From assembly GCA_022510565.1 (NCBI GenBank), contig JAFLTE010000002.1, positions 247,928 to 311,927 of the forward strand: a stretch of 64,000 bases of DNA, read 5' to 3'. The notes below the pieces were generated by a model. The model ran no database searches. It was not told the origin of the DNA and saw only the letters and a program-made list of their open reading frames with translations. The first letter of the stretch is position 1, and each line of letters opens with the position of its first letter. The position numbers and the translations under genes were made by a program. Positions 17,507 to 25,656 of the stretch are shown here, piece by piece. Source of the DNA: Lachnospiraceae bacterium (lineage in GTDB: Bacteria > Bacillota > Clostridia > Lachnospirales > Lachnospiraceae).

Positions 17507-18534
17507 CTCTCCTCCAATCTACCGTCTTTCATATGCAGAATGCGGTCACATTCCCCGGTAAGCGCCTCATTGTGCGTAATCATAACAACGGTCTGTCCGA
17601 AGTCCCGAACCGCCCGCTTTAAAAGTTCCATCACATCCTCCGTGGAGGCTGAGTCCAAGTTCCCCGTGGGTTCGTCCGCCAGAATAATGGCAGGCGTGGA
17701 AATCAGCGCACGGGCTATAGCCACTCTCTGCTGCTGCCCGCCGGATAACTCCGCAGGGAGTCTGTGCTCCAGTCCCGTAAGTCCCAGAGCATCCATAATC
17801 CTGCCAAACAGTTCACTATCCTCCAGATTTCCGCCCATCTGGACAGGCAGAACAATATTCTCATACACGGACATGACGGAAATCAGGTTATAGTTTTGGA
17901 AAATAAAACCGATTCGCTTCCTGCGGAATTCCGTCAATTCGTCACTTGCCAGCTTGCCGATATCGACTCCCTCCACATAAATCTTGCCGGATGTGGGTTT
18001 ATCCAGTCCGCCGCACACATTTAGAAAAGTGCTTTTACCGCTTCCCGATGCGCCCACCACAGCCACAAACTCGCCCTTATTAATCCGTGCATTCACATGG
18101 TAGAGGGCATTTACCACATTTGCACCCTCGCCATACTGTCTGCATACGTCCACCAGTTTTACGATGCTTCCGTCCTGATTAATTCTCTCCGAACCGATTG
18201 CGGCAGCATCTTGTCCGGCTGCTCTGCTTGCCTTCGTAAAAGCCGCTACGAAATTACCGATTTTCCCATCATACATATGGTTGATGGCTTCATTCATCTG
18301 CATATAATTGTACTGTTCTCTGCCGTACACAGCCTCAACCATCCTGCTTTCTCTTTTTACCAGACCCTTTTCCTCCAGCCTCGATAGGAAAGTATTTAAC
18401 GTCTGTCTTTTCCACTCTTTGCCGTCCTCCTGAAAAAGAGCAAGAAGTCGGGACTGCTTGACACACTCATTCAGCTCCCACAACTTCTCCATCACTTCCA
18501 GTTCGGCATCGGTAATATTGTAAATGTTTCTCAT
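17503..18534 (-). CDS. BlaI/MecI-type repressor fused to an ABC transporter ATPase
   Basis: One 343-aa frame with two modules. Residues 1 to about 100 match the BlaI/MecI/CopY winged helix: MRNIYNITDAELEVMEKLW, then RQTLNTFLSRLEEKGLVKRE and YGREQYNYM. After a short linker the ABC ATPase begins near residue 123, with Walker A GASGSGKST (161-169), LSGGQQQRVAIARAL and Walker B IILADEPTGNLD, as in MacB/LolD. No in-frame ATG occurs in the linker, although a GTG could allow a shorter product. Normally the repressor is a separate protein of about 125 aa. The permease gene is coupled downstream. A perfect consensus promoter with a BlaI-like dyad lies upstream, so autoregulation is likely. A sequencing-error fusion cannot be excluded but would need an in-frame loss of stop and start. 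Confidence 0.88.
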   Translation of the reverse strand: MRNIYNITDAELEVMEKLWELNECVKQSRLLALFQEDGKEWKRQTLNTFLSRLEEKGLVKRESRMVEAVYGREQYNYMQMNEAINHMYDGKIGNFVAAFTKASRAAGQDAAAIGSERINQDGSIVKLVDVCRQYGEGANVVNALYHVNARINKGEFVAVVGASGSGKSTFLNVCGGLDKPTSGKIYVEGVDIGKLASDELTEFRRKRIGFIFQNYNLISVMSVYENIVLPVQMGGNLEDSELFGRIMDALGLTGLEHRLPAELSGGQQQRVAIARALISTPAIILADEPTGNLDSASTEDVMELLKRAVRDFGQTVVMITHNEALTGECDRILHMKDGRLEER

Positions 18535-18558
18535 GCAATTTCTCCGTCTATGTATTTT

Positions 18559-18575
18559 GACTATATTTTGTAGTC
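18559..18575 (-). promoter_or_regulatory. BlaI/MecI-like operator dyad
   Basis: Inverted repeat GACTA-N7-TAGTC containing GACTACA, close in form to the TACA/TGTA operators of BlaI, MecI and CopY repressors. It starts 6 bp after the -10 box, over the expected transcription start of the fusion gene. Confidence 0.65.
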
Positions 18576-18581
18576 ATTTTA

Positions 18582-18610
18582 ATTATATTGAAACATTATC
18601 CGCTTGTCAA
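18582..18610 (-). promoter_or_regulatory. Perfect consensus promoter of the BlaI-ABC operon
   Basis: TTGACA (18605-18610), exactly 17 bp, TATAAT (18582-18587) on the minus strand, about 50 bp before the start codon. Such a strong promoter would need repression. Confidence 0.85.
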
Positions 18611-18648
18611 TAGTGGTTGTGGCACCGTAGAGAAACAAAAATTTTATT

Positions 18649-18837
18649 ATGTTGTCATTAATTATTGACAATGTTCAAGAGCACGTAGATAACAGCTATA
18701 AGCTAGTATCTATTATATTTATTGAGGAGGATGAAGAGACGAGGGCTGATCTCAAAGAAATGGCTCTTTACATGGACTACTATGTCGAGTTTGAAAACCT
18801 AATTATGGATGTGCTCGGCGATAACCAAGAATCGTGA
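18649..18837 (+). CDS. Hypothetical acidic small protein, possibly a remnant
   Basis: A 62-aa frame (starts MLSLIIDNVQEHVDNSYKL) rich in Asp and Glu and with no recognised domain. There is no Shine-Dalgarno before its ATG. In the +1 frame an open stretch from about 18806 continues to a stop at 18922 (contains REDGIYDYTLSYVGNR). The pair could therefore be one frameshifted, decayed gene. It lies alone between the divergent BlaI promoter and a terminator. I do not recognise the family. Confidence 0.25.
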   Translation: MLSLIIDNVQEHVDNSYKLVSIIFIEEDEETRADLKEMALYMDYYVEFENLIMDVLGDNQES

Positions 18838-18991
18838 GGATGGTATTTATGATTATACGCTCAGTTATGTAGGCAACAGAAAACTTGAAAGTCTTAATTC
18901 TACTATAGCTATGGCACATTGATGCATCTCTACTCTGATATTAGTTTCCCCACTGGTGCAGACTCAGACCTACAAGCAAAAAATAGAAAAA

Positions 18992-19027
18992 ACCGATTCG
19001 GCGTTGTGCCGAATCGGTCTTTTATTT
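18992..19027. terminator. Bidirectional terminator after the first Rpn gene
   Basis: Stem ACCGATTCGGC / GCCGAATCGGT with a 5-nt loop, a T-rich tail on the plus strand and T6 on the minus strand. It lies 12 bp after the Rpn stop. Confidence 0.85.
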
Positions 19028-19038
19028 ATTTGGATTTG

Positions 19039-19935
19039 TTAAAAAGTGCGTATATTCCGTATTTCTTCAGGCAGCAACTCCATCATAAGCTGTTCCTGAT
19101 ATGCCTTATCCTGAGTGGCGCGCTTTAAGTCATCAAGTCTGTCCCGGTCTATCAGGATGGAGTTAAGTTTGTTCAAACGGATTTCACCCTGAGCCAAACC
19201 CTGCTCCAAGCCTGCCTCGCGTCCTTCTTCATACAGCGTCCGAAAATGCAGTTCTTCATCATATTCATAAATACTCACTTTTATCGCCTCCGCTCTATTC
19301 CTTCTTAAAAAATCCGACAAGATACCCTCTGCAATACATTCGTCCACTGCTTTTTCTACCGCTTCAGCCAGCAGCATCTGTTTTGCATAAGTCCTTACCC
19401 TCTCCACATACATTGCATAGTCCTTAAGCGTCTTGCACGCATCCATGATCTCCTCGTTGCGACCATAGTTGATGTTATACATTGACACGGTCAGTTCCAG
19501 TTCAGGATGTTCCTGTTTTTTCTCGTAAGCATCCGATAACTTTAGAATCTGCCTCTCCGGTTGGGGATCTGTCCCGTTGTAAAACACCACAAATCGCGGC
19601 GAGGGAATCCTGATTAGTTTTGAACCGTACAAGTCTTTATTATAAGTTCTTTTTTGTAGGATATCCGCCACATAGAACAGGTCCCTAAGCGGCATGTTAG
19701 GGTTCACCGTGAACTGGTGTTCATAGAGCATCAACTCAAGGTCAAATACAAAAGATACGTCGTTCTTGTAATTCATGTAGACCGCGTTCTCTAACGTGGC
19801 AATCTCCAGTCCTTCCACATCAATATATTCCGTTTTATTCAATGCATTATAAAGACTCAGTAGATTCTCCCTGTTCTTAAAAAGCATGCGGAAAATGGTA
19901 TCCTTGTAGTTGCGCTGTACTTTTACTTCATTCAT
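19039..19935 (-). CDS. Rpn family recombination-promoting nuclease/putative transposase
   Basis: A 298-aa protein of the PD-(D/E)XK Rpn family. It has RNYKDTIFRMLFKNRENLLSLY at the N-terminus and the core VFDLELMLYEHQFTVNPNMPLRD, which supplies the acidic residues and Gln of the nuclease site. Near the C-terminus is a Gly/Glu repeat (EEGREAGLEQGLAQGE). Rpn proteins are DNA endonucleases often called transposases in databases; no inverted repeats or target duplications are visible here. The Shine-Dalgarno before ATG 19935 is buried in a perfect hairpin, which suggests translational restraint. It is monocistronic. Confidence 0.9.
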   Translation of the reverse strand: MNEVKVQRNYKDTIFRMLFKNRENLLSLYNALNKTEYIDVEGLEIATLENAVYMNYKNDVSFVFDLELMLYEHQFTVNPNMPLRDLFYVADILQKRTYNKDLYGSKLIRIPSPRFVVFYNGTDPQPERQILKLSDAYEKKQEHPELELTVSMYNINYGRNEEIMDACKTLKDYAMYVERVRTYAKQMLLAEAVEKAVDECIAEGILSDFLRRNRAEAIKVSIYEYDEELHFRTLYEEGREAGLEQGLAQGEIRLNKLNSILIDRDRLDDLKRATQDKAYQEQLMMELLPEEIRNIRTF

Positions 19936-19940
19936 CTTGT

Positions 19941-19963
19941 GTCCTCCTTTGTTGCAGGAGGAC
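19941..19963 (-). promoter_or_regulatory. Hairpin sequestering the Rpn ribosome binding site
   Basis: On the minus strand a perfect 8-bp stem GTCCTCCT / AGGAGGAC with a 7-nt loop ends 5 nt before the ATG. The whole AGGAGG lies in the 3' arm, so translation should require unfolding. Confidence 0.7.
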
Positions 19964-20164
19964 TGTTTTAGCTTCAGATTCTCCTGCTTTTATGAAATGT
20001 TGATTGGAATAAAAGCATGGATTTTCTGAAACTTAGAAATTAGAAAGTATTTGACAAACGAATTTATTCGTTTTTGTTGAGAAAATATGCTTTTCTGAAT
20101 TATAACATATTATTAACGGAATTGTAAATATGTTTTGGATTAAAAATGAAAACAACGTAAAACT

Positions 20165-21088
20165 TTACCGCCTTTCAATCTCAATCCACGGATCTATTCG
20201 ATGAACGACCAGCTTATTCAAAAACTCGTTGTAGCACTTGGCATTCTCCTTGTCACTGTCAACCCAGAGCAAATCTGCCAAATAGAAATAGTTTATGTCG
20301 CAATGATTCTTATACGGTACTGTCATTTTTACCGACCAGTTTTTGCCGTTGATCATAATATGACTGCTGCCTATTCCCACGTTTTCCTCTCCCAGTTCAT
20401 AGAAAAAGGAGAAACCTTCGGGCGGAGCGGCATTAACATCCATCATCCTGCCTATGAAGTTATTAGCCACTATTGTATTCCACTTTTGATTAAAATTAGG
20501 TCTGCCGGTCACATCCATGTTACCCTGAAAATCCTCGTCTCTTTTTGAGGCATCTATCTCAAGTCCGTATTTTTCACCATACTCCTTGACGGCTTCCTGC
20601 AGCAGTTCATGCATTTCTTCCGCCCGATAATAGTAGTCCGCGTTGTAATAAAGCGTATACCTTGTGTCTATACCCTGACTGTAGGCATACTCTTTTCCTT
20701 CTGCGGCACATGCCCATACCGCCTCCTGATAATTTGCATCCAGAAAAGTCTCATATACGTTGAGGATTGTGTTTTTGTCTCTGCTGTTAAAACAATATTC
20801 CGCAAAGAACTCCTTGATGTCTTCCTTGCTGATCTGACCGCTATAATATCCAGCCATCACTTCTCTCATTTCCGCCTTGTTGTCCTGTGCCGGCCAGTCT
20901 ATCACAGCAAATTTCGTATATGTGCCGGGAGTGATTCTGGAACAGCCGGACCGCTCAAATACATCCATCGTTTGTTCCACCGATAGTGCCTTGCTCAAGT
21001 CGGTTGTCGGTCTGCTTGCCCTGATCTTATCAGCATAGCTTGAACTCTCCGTAACATTAGCATAGGGATTTACATTAATATAGAACAT
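20165..21088 (-). CDS. Hypothetical protein, second of a two-gene unit
   Basis: A 307-aa protein that I cannot assign. It starts MFYINVNPYANVTESSSY, is soluble and polar, and has no signal peptide or membrane segment. A Tyr-rich acidic middle (YYNADYYYRAEEMHELL) is followed by NVGIGSSHIMINGKNWSVKM and a C-terminus ending IDPWIEIERR. The track start is a TTG that overlaps the ribosome site. ATG 21088 has GAGGAGG six nt upstream and is preferred. The gene begins 20 nt after the 206-aa-class unknown gene on the same strand, so the two are one operon and may work together. Confidence 0.75.
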   Translation of the reverse strand: MFYINVNPYANVTESSSYADKIRASRPTTDLSKALSVEQTMDVFERSGCSRITPGTYTKFAVIDWPAQDNKAEMREVMAGYYSGQISKEDIKEFFAEYCFNSRDKNTILNVYETFLDANYQEAVWACAAEGKEYAYSQGIDTRYTLYYNADYYYRAEEMHELLQEAVKEYGEKYGLEIDASKRDEDFQGNMDVTGRPNFNQKWNTIVANNFIGRMMDVNAAPPEGFSFFYELGEENVGIGSSHIMINGKNWSVKMTVPYKNHCDINYFYLADLLWVDSDKENAKCYNEFLNKLVVHRIDPWIEIERR

Positions 21089-21108
21089 CTGCGTCCTCCT
21101 CAAGAATG

Positions 21109-21723
21109 TTATCTGTTCGCTTCATATGCTGCGGCTGCCTGCATCATACGGCTTCCACTGTACCATTCTTTCACCAACCGGCTATGTTGTAACTCCTGCG
21201 CTGTTGCTTCCTCTTTCAGAATTTTCTCCTGTAGCTTTTTAGCCTGCTCCCTCTTTTCAAGATAACGTGCTTCAATATCTTTCATTTTATTCTTCTTCCC
21301 ACTGTCTCTCTTATAAAAAGTGTTCTGGGAACGCAGATGATATTCTGAATCGTTGCAGTCAGGCCACGAATCTGCACTATAATCTTTACCGGTAGCACCA
21401 ACCTTAATTAAAACGGAACAATTGCGAGGGGCATATGAATCTCCCACATCTCGCTGGATTAAAGACAATACTTTTTCCCTGTATCCCGGATCGGCTTTCA
21501 TATTTTCAAATGCTTTTTCTGATATGCTGACAGCCCAGCTATATACCGTTCTGTGATTTATTATCTTTTCTAAATCTGTATAAAACTCTTTCTTAAAAGC
21601 TGCCATCTCTTCCGCTTCCGACATTAGAGAAGTCTTTTCCGCAGTTTCTGTTTCTGATGTGTTTTTCTTTGTACTCTGCGCATAAGCAGAATAATTGTTT
21701 TCATATAATGTGCTGATTTCCAT
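21109..21723 (-). CDS. Hypothetical protein, first of a two-gene unit
   Basis: A 204-aa soluble protein starting MEISTLYENNYSAYAQ, with a low-complexity Ser/Thr/Glu stretch to about residue 35. A helical region and the block SVLIKVGATGKDYSADSWPDC follow, then a long Lys/Glu-rich probable coiled coil (MKDIEARYLEKREQAKKLQEK). The N-terminal style recalls DUF6033-type Lachnospiraceae proteins, but I am not sure. The track start is a GTG only 2 nt after AAAGGGG; ATG 21723 at 8-nt spacing is preferred. It is co-transcribed with the 307-aa unknown protein. Confidence 0.7.
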   Translation of the reverse strand: MEISTLYENNYSAYAQSTKKNTSETETAEKTSLMSEAEEMAAFKKEFYTDLEKIINHRTVYSWAVSISEKAFENMKADPGYREKVLSLIQRDVGDSYAPRNCSVLIKVGATGKDYSADSWPDCNDSEYHLRSQNTFYKRDSGKKNKMKDIEARYLEKREQAKKLQEKILKEEATAQELQHSRLVKEWYSGSRMMQAAAAYEANR

Positions 21724-21834
21724 TGTCACTACCCCTTTAACATGATGCTGAAATGTTTTTTACTGTTTATTATTTCGACATACTTTAGATTGTCCCTTAT
21801 TTCATTTCATGCCATTTTCATTCTGTTTCGTGAC

Positions 21835-21867
21835 AAAAAACAGGTAGCAACACTCGGTCACTGCCTG
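21835..21867 (-). terminator. Terminator after the ABC exporter operon
   Basis: Imperfect stem beginning CAGG and ending CCTG with T6 after it on the minus strand, about 30 bp beyond the stop at 21899. Confidence 0.65.
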
Positions 21868-21898
21868 CCATTCTGTAATCATCTATTCTGTTAATGCC

Positions 21899-23797
21899 CT
21901 ACGTCGCAATCGCATTGCCCGTATACAACTGGTAGTACTTGCCCTTCTCTTCGAGAAGCTGCTCGTGGGTACCTCGCTCGATGATACGTCCCTGCTCCAA
22001 TACCATGATACAGTCAGAGTTCTTGACGGTGGAGAGCCTGTGGGCTATCACGAAAGTGGTTCTGCCCTTCATCAGCTTATCCATACCGTCCTGCACGATA
22101 CGCTCCGTACGGGTATCGATGGAACTGGTCGCCTCATCCAGAATCAGCACCGGCGGGTCGGCAATCGCCGCACGCGCTATGGCAAGAAGCTGTCTCTGTC
22201 CCTGACTTAAGTTCGCGCCGTCCCCGGTCAGAACGGTATCGTATCCTTCCGGCAGAAGTCTTATAAATCCGTCCGCGTTGGCTAACTTCGCGGCAGCAAT
22301 CACTTCCTCATCGGTGGCATCCAGCTTACCGTATCTGATGTTTTCCATAACCGTTCCCGTAAAGAGGTGGGTATCCTGAAGCACGATACCAAGAGAGCGG
22401 CGAAGATCCGCTTTCTTAATCTTATTCACATTGATGCCGTCGTATCTGATCTTACCGTCCTGTATGTCATAGAAGCGGTTAATCAGATTGGTGATGGTGG
22501 TCTTGCCCGCGCCCGTGGAGCCCACGAACGCAATCTTCTGACCCGGTTCGGCATAAAGCTTCACATCATGCAGCACAATCTTGTCGTCATTGTAGCCGAA
22601 GTCCACACCGTCAAACACGACATCACCTTTTAATTCCTCATAATCCACGGAATGGTCCGCCTGATGTTCATGCCGCCAAGCCCAACGTCCGGTACGAGCC
22701 TCACTCTCCGTAAGCTTCCCGTTCTCTTCCCTGACATTGACAAGCGTCACATAACCCTCATCCGTTTCAGGCACTTCATCCATCATCTTGAAAACACGCT
22801 CTGCACCCGCCAAAGCCATAACAATAGAGTTAAATTGTTGACTCACTTGGTTAATGGGCATGTTAAAGCTTTTATTAAAAGTCAGAAAGCTTGCCAGCGC
22901 GCCGAGCGTCAGACCGGAAATACCTGAAAGCGCCAGCGCAGCACCAACGATTGCGCAGACCACATAGCTTACATTACCGAGCTGCATATTGACCGGCCCC
23001 ACAATGTTGACCAGATAGTTGGCTCTGTCCGCACTGTGATACAGATTATCATTGAGCTCATTAAATTGTTTGATATTCTCTTCCTCATGGCAGAAGACTT
23101 TCACTACCTTCTGACCGTTCATCATCTCTTCTATAAATCCGTTAACCTTACCCAAATCCTGCTGCTGTTGTAAGAAATACTTGCCGCTTAAGCCCGCCGT
23201 CTTCTTCGTCACCATCAGCATCATGGCTACCATTATCAGGGTCACGAGCGTCAGAGGAATACTCAGAATCAACATACTGATAAACACACTGACAATCGTG
23301 ATGGCACTGTTAAACACCTGGGGCATACTCTGACTGATCATCTGACGCAGTGTATCGGTGTCGTTGGTATAGGTTGACATAATATCTCCATGTGCGTGCG
23401 TATCAAAGTATTTAATCGGGAGTGTCTCCATATGGGAGAACAAATCATCACGCACATTGCGCAGCGTTCCTTGCGTCACGGCGATCATAATTCGATTGTA
23501 GATATAGGTTGACGCCACTCCTATCGCATAAAATCCCGCTACCCGAAGGATTGCCAATGCAAGCGGATGATAATCGGGAGTGTCCGCCACAAGCATCGGT
23601 GCAATATAATCGTCAATCAGTCTCTGGATAAACATCGTTCCCTGCACATTCGCCAGCACACTGACAAAAATCAGTATCGCAACGATAACCAGATGCGGTC
23701 CGTAATTCTTAGCCACATATTTCATCAACCTCTTGAAAACCTTGCCCGGATTCTCTATTTTCTTTCCTCTCGGCATTCTTCCCATCGGTCCCGGCAT
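21899..23797 (-). CDS. ABC exporter half-transporter B (MdlB-like)
   Basis: A 632-aa fused membrane/ATPase subunit. About six transmembrane helices occupy residues 30-330. The ATPase carries Walker A GSTGAGKTT, signature NLSQGQRQLLAIARA and a canonical Walker B VLILDEATSSID. Compared with typical half-exporters it has an inserted stretch of about 40 residues (around LTESEARTGRWAWRHEHQ) before the ATPase. Its ATG overlaps the TAA of the upstream half-transporter (TAATG), so the two form a heterodimer. Such pairs usually export drugs, lipids or peptides; the substrate is not evident. Confidence 0.93.
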   Translation of the reverse strand: MPGPMGRMPRGKKIENPGKVFKRLMKYVAKNYGPHLVIVAILIFVSVLANVQGTMFIQRLIDDYIAPMLVADTPDYHPLALAILRVAGFYAIGVASTYIYNRIMIAVTQGTLRNVRDDLFSHMETLPIKYFDTHAHGDIMSTYTNDTDTLRQMISQSMPQVFNSAITIVSVFISMLILSIPLTLVTLIMVAMMLMVTKKTAGLSGKYFLQQQQDLGKVNGFIEEMMNGQKVVKVFCHEEENIKQFNELNDNLYHSADRANYLVNIVGPVNMQLGNVSYVVCAIVGAALALSGISGLTLGALASFLTFNKSFNMPINQVSQQFNSIVMALAGAERVFKMMDEVPETDEGYVTLVNVREENGKLTESEARTGRWAWRHEHQADHSVDYEELKGDVVFDGVDFGYNDDKIVLHDVKLYAEPGQKIAFVGSTGAGKTTITNLINRFYDIQDGKIRYDGINVNKIKKADLRRSLGIVLQDTHLFTGTVMENIRYGKLDATDEEVIAAAKLANADGFIRLLPEGYDTVLTGDGANLSQGQRQLLAIARAAIADPPVLILDEATSSIDTRTERIVQDGMDKLMKGRTTFVIAHRLSTVKNSDCIMVLEQGRIIERGTHEQLLEEKGKYYQLYTGNAIAT

Positions 23798-25548
23798 TAC
23801 TCTTCACCTGCCTTTTCATCGAAATCCCCACCACCGCTGGTCTGGGACTCATATACTTCACGATAGATTTCATTACTTTCAAGCAGCTCTTCATGGCTTC
23901 CGAAACCGTTAATACGACCGTCATCCATGACAATAATGCGGTCCGCGTTCTGCACGCTGGACACACGCTGTGCAATAATCAACTTGGTTGTATCCGGAAT
24001 CTCCTCCGCAAAAGCCTTTCTTATCTTCGCGTCCGTTGCCGTATCCACGGCGCTGGTACTGTCGTCCAGTATAAGCACCTTCGGCTTTTTCAGAAGAGCT
24101 CTGGCAATACAGAGTCTCTGCTTCTGACCACCCGATACGTTAGTGCCGCCCTGCTCTATATATGTATTGTAGCCGTCAGGCATTTTCTCAATAAATTCAT
24201 CCGCGCAAGCCAGACGGCAGGCCCGTCTGCATTCTTCCTCCGTGGCGTTCTCGTCGCCCCACCTTAAGTTCTCCAGAATCGTACCGGAGAAAAGCACATT
24301 CTTCTGCAGTACCACCGCAACCTGATTACGCAGACTCTCCATATCATACTCTCGTACATCCCGTCCGCCGACCATGACCGAACCTGAAGTTACATCGTAT
24401 AGTCTGCTGATCAGATTAATCAGACTGGTCTTAGAGCTTCCGGTGCCGCCGATAATTCCTATCGTCTCACCTGCATTAATCTTTATACTGATATCGCGTA
24501 GCACAGACTTGTCTACGTCTCCATAATAGGAAAAGTTCACATCACGAAACTCAATTTCACCGTTTGTCACTTCATGAATAGGATTGACTGGATTAGTCAA
24601 ATTGCTCTTTTCATTTAACACTTCCGTAATACGCCTTGCACTGGCCATACTCATGCTCATCATAACGAAAATCATAGACAGCATCATCAGGCTCATCAGA
24701 ATATTCATGCAGTACGCCAGGAGACTCATCAGTTCTCCCGTCATCAATTCATCCTGAACTATCAGTTTCGCACCAATCCAGCTAATCAGCAGGATACAAC
24801 TGTAAACCGTAAACTGCATGACAGGCATATTGAGGACAACATTTCTCTCCGCCTTTGAGAAAATATCAAAGATGCCCTGGCTGGCCTTCTTAAATTTGTC
24901 CGTCTCGTGCTCCTCCCGCACATACGCCTTCACTACGCGGATGGCGCTTACATTCTCCTGCACGGAGGCATTCAACTCATCGTATTTGGGGAAAGCCATC
25001 TGGAAATATTTCATTGCCTTTCTGATGATAAAGGCCAGTACAATCGCCAACAGAACTACCGCAACCATATACACTGACGCAAGCCGCGCATTGATGAAAA
25101 ACGCCATTGCCATGGCACATATCATACTGATGGGCGCACGGAAACACATACGCAGAATCATCTGATAAGCCATCTGCATATATGTCACGTCCGTGGTAAG
25201 TCTTGTCACCAGACCTGCCGTGCTGAATTTATCCAGGTTGGAAAAGGAGAATGTCTGTATATTCTCAAACATTGCCTGACGTAAGTTTCTGGCAAAACCG
25301 GTAGATGCTCTGGCCCCGAACTTACCGCCCATGATACCGCAGAACAGACCTAACAGTGCCGCTGCAATCATCATGCCTCCCACTATATAGATATGCCGCA
25401 TATTTCCCGCCTCTACACCATCATCAATAATTGATGCCATCAGAAACGGTATCAGCGTCTCAAATATGACTTCCAGAATCATAAAAATCGGCGTCAGAAT
25501 GGATTCTTTCTTAAATTCCTTAATCTGTGCCGCTAATGTTTTGATCAT
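23797..25548 (-). CDS. ABC exporter half-transporter A with degenerate Walker B (MdlA-like)
   Basis: A 583-aa membrane/ATPase subunit with six helices (residues ~15-320). The ATPase has GGTGSSKTS as its Walker A, signature NVSGGQKQRL and VLILDDSTSAVD. The catalytic Glu after Walker B is Asp, the usual mark of the non-hydrolysing site in asymmetric heterodimeric exporters. The Walker A is also unusual, with Ser where Gly normally precedes Lys. Its partner is the translationally coupled gene at 21899-23797. A promoter (TTGACA-17-AATGAT) lies just upstream. Confidence 0.93.
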   Translation of the reverse strand: MIKTLAAQIKEFKKESILTPIFMILEVIFETLIPFLMASIIDDGVEAGNMRHIYIVGGMMIAAALLGLFCGIMGGKFGARASTGFARNLRQAMFENIQTFSFSNLDKFSTAGLVTRLTTDVTYMQMAYQMILRMCFRAPISMICAMAMAFFINARLASVYMVAVVLLAIVLAFIIRKAMKYFQMAFPKYDELNASVQENVSAIRVVKAYVREEHETDKFKKASQGIFDIFSKAERNVVLNMPVMQFTVYSCILLISWIGAKLIVQDELMTGELMSLLAYCMNILMSLMMLSMIFVMMSMSMASARRITEVLNEKSNLTNPVNPIHEVTNGEIEFRDVNFSYYGDVDKSVLRDISIKINAGETIGIIGGTGSSKTSLINLISRLYDVTSGSVMVGGRDVREYDMESLRNQVAVVLQKNVLFSGTILENLRWGDENATEEECRRACRLACADEFIEKMPDGYNTYIEQGGTNVSGGQKQRLCIARALLKKPKVLILDDSTSAVDTATDAKIRKAFAEEIPDTTKLIIAQRVSSVQNADRIIVMDDGRINGFGSHEELLESNEIYREVYESQTSGGGDFDEKAGEE

Positions 25549-25588
25549 ATGATATCCCTACTCTCTTCGTTTTTGCCCACCATTAACT

Positions 25589-25617
25589 ATCATTGACCAA
25601 AACAATTTTTATGTCAA
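25589..25617 (-). promoter_or_regulatory. Promoter of the ABC exporter operon
   Basis: TTGACA (25612-25617), 17-bp spacer, AATGAT (25589-25594), about 40 bp before ATG 25548. Confidence 0.6.
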
Positions 25618-25656
25618 TAAATTCCACAAATATTTCACAGAAATTTCAGAGTTGAT

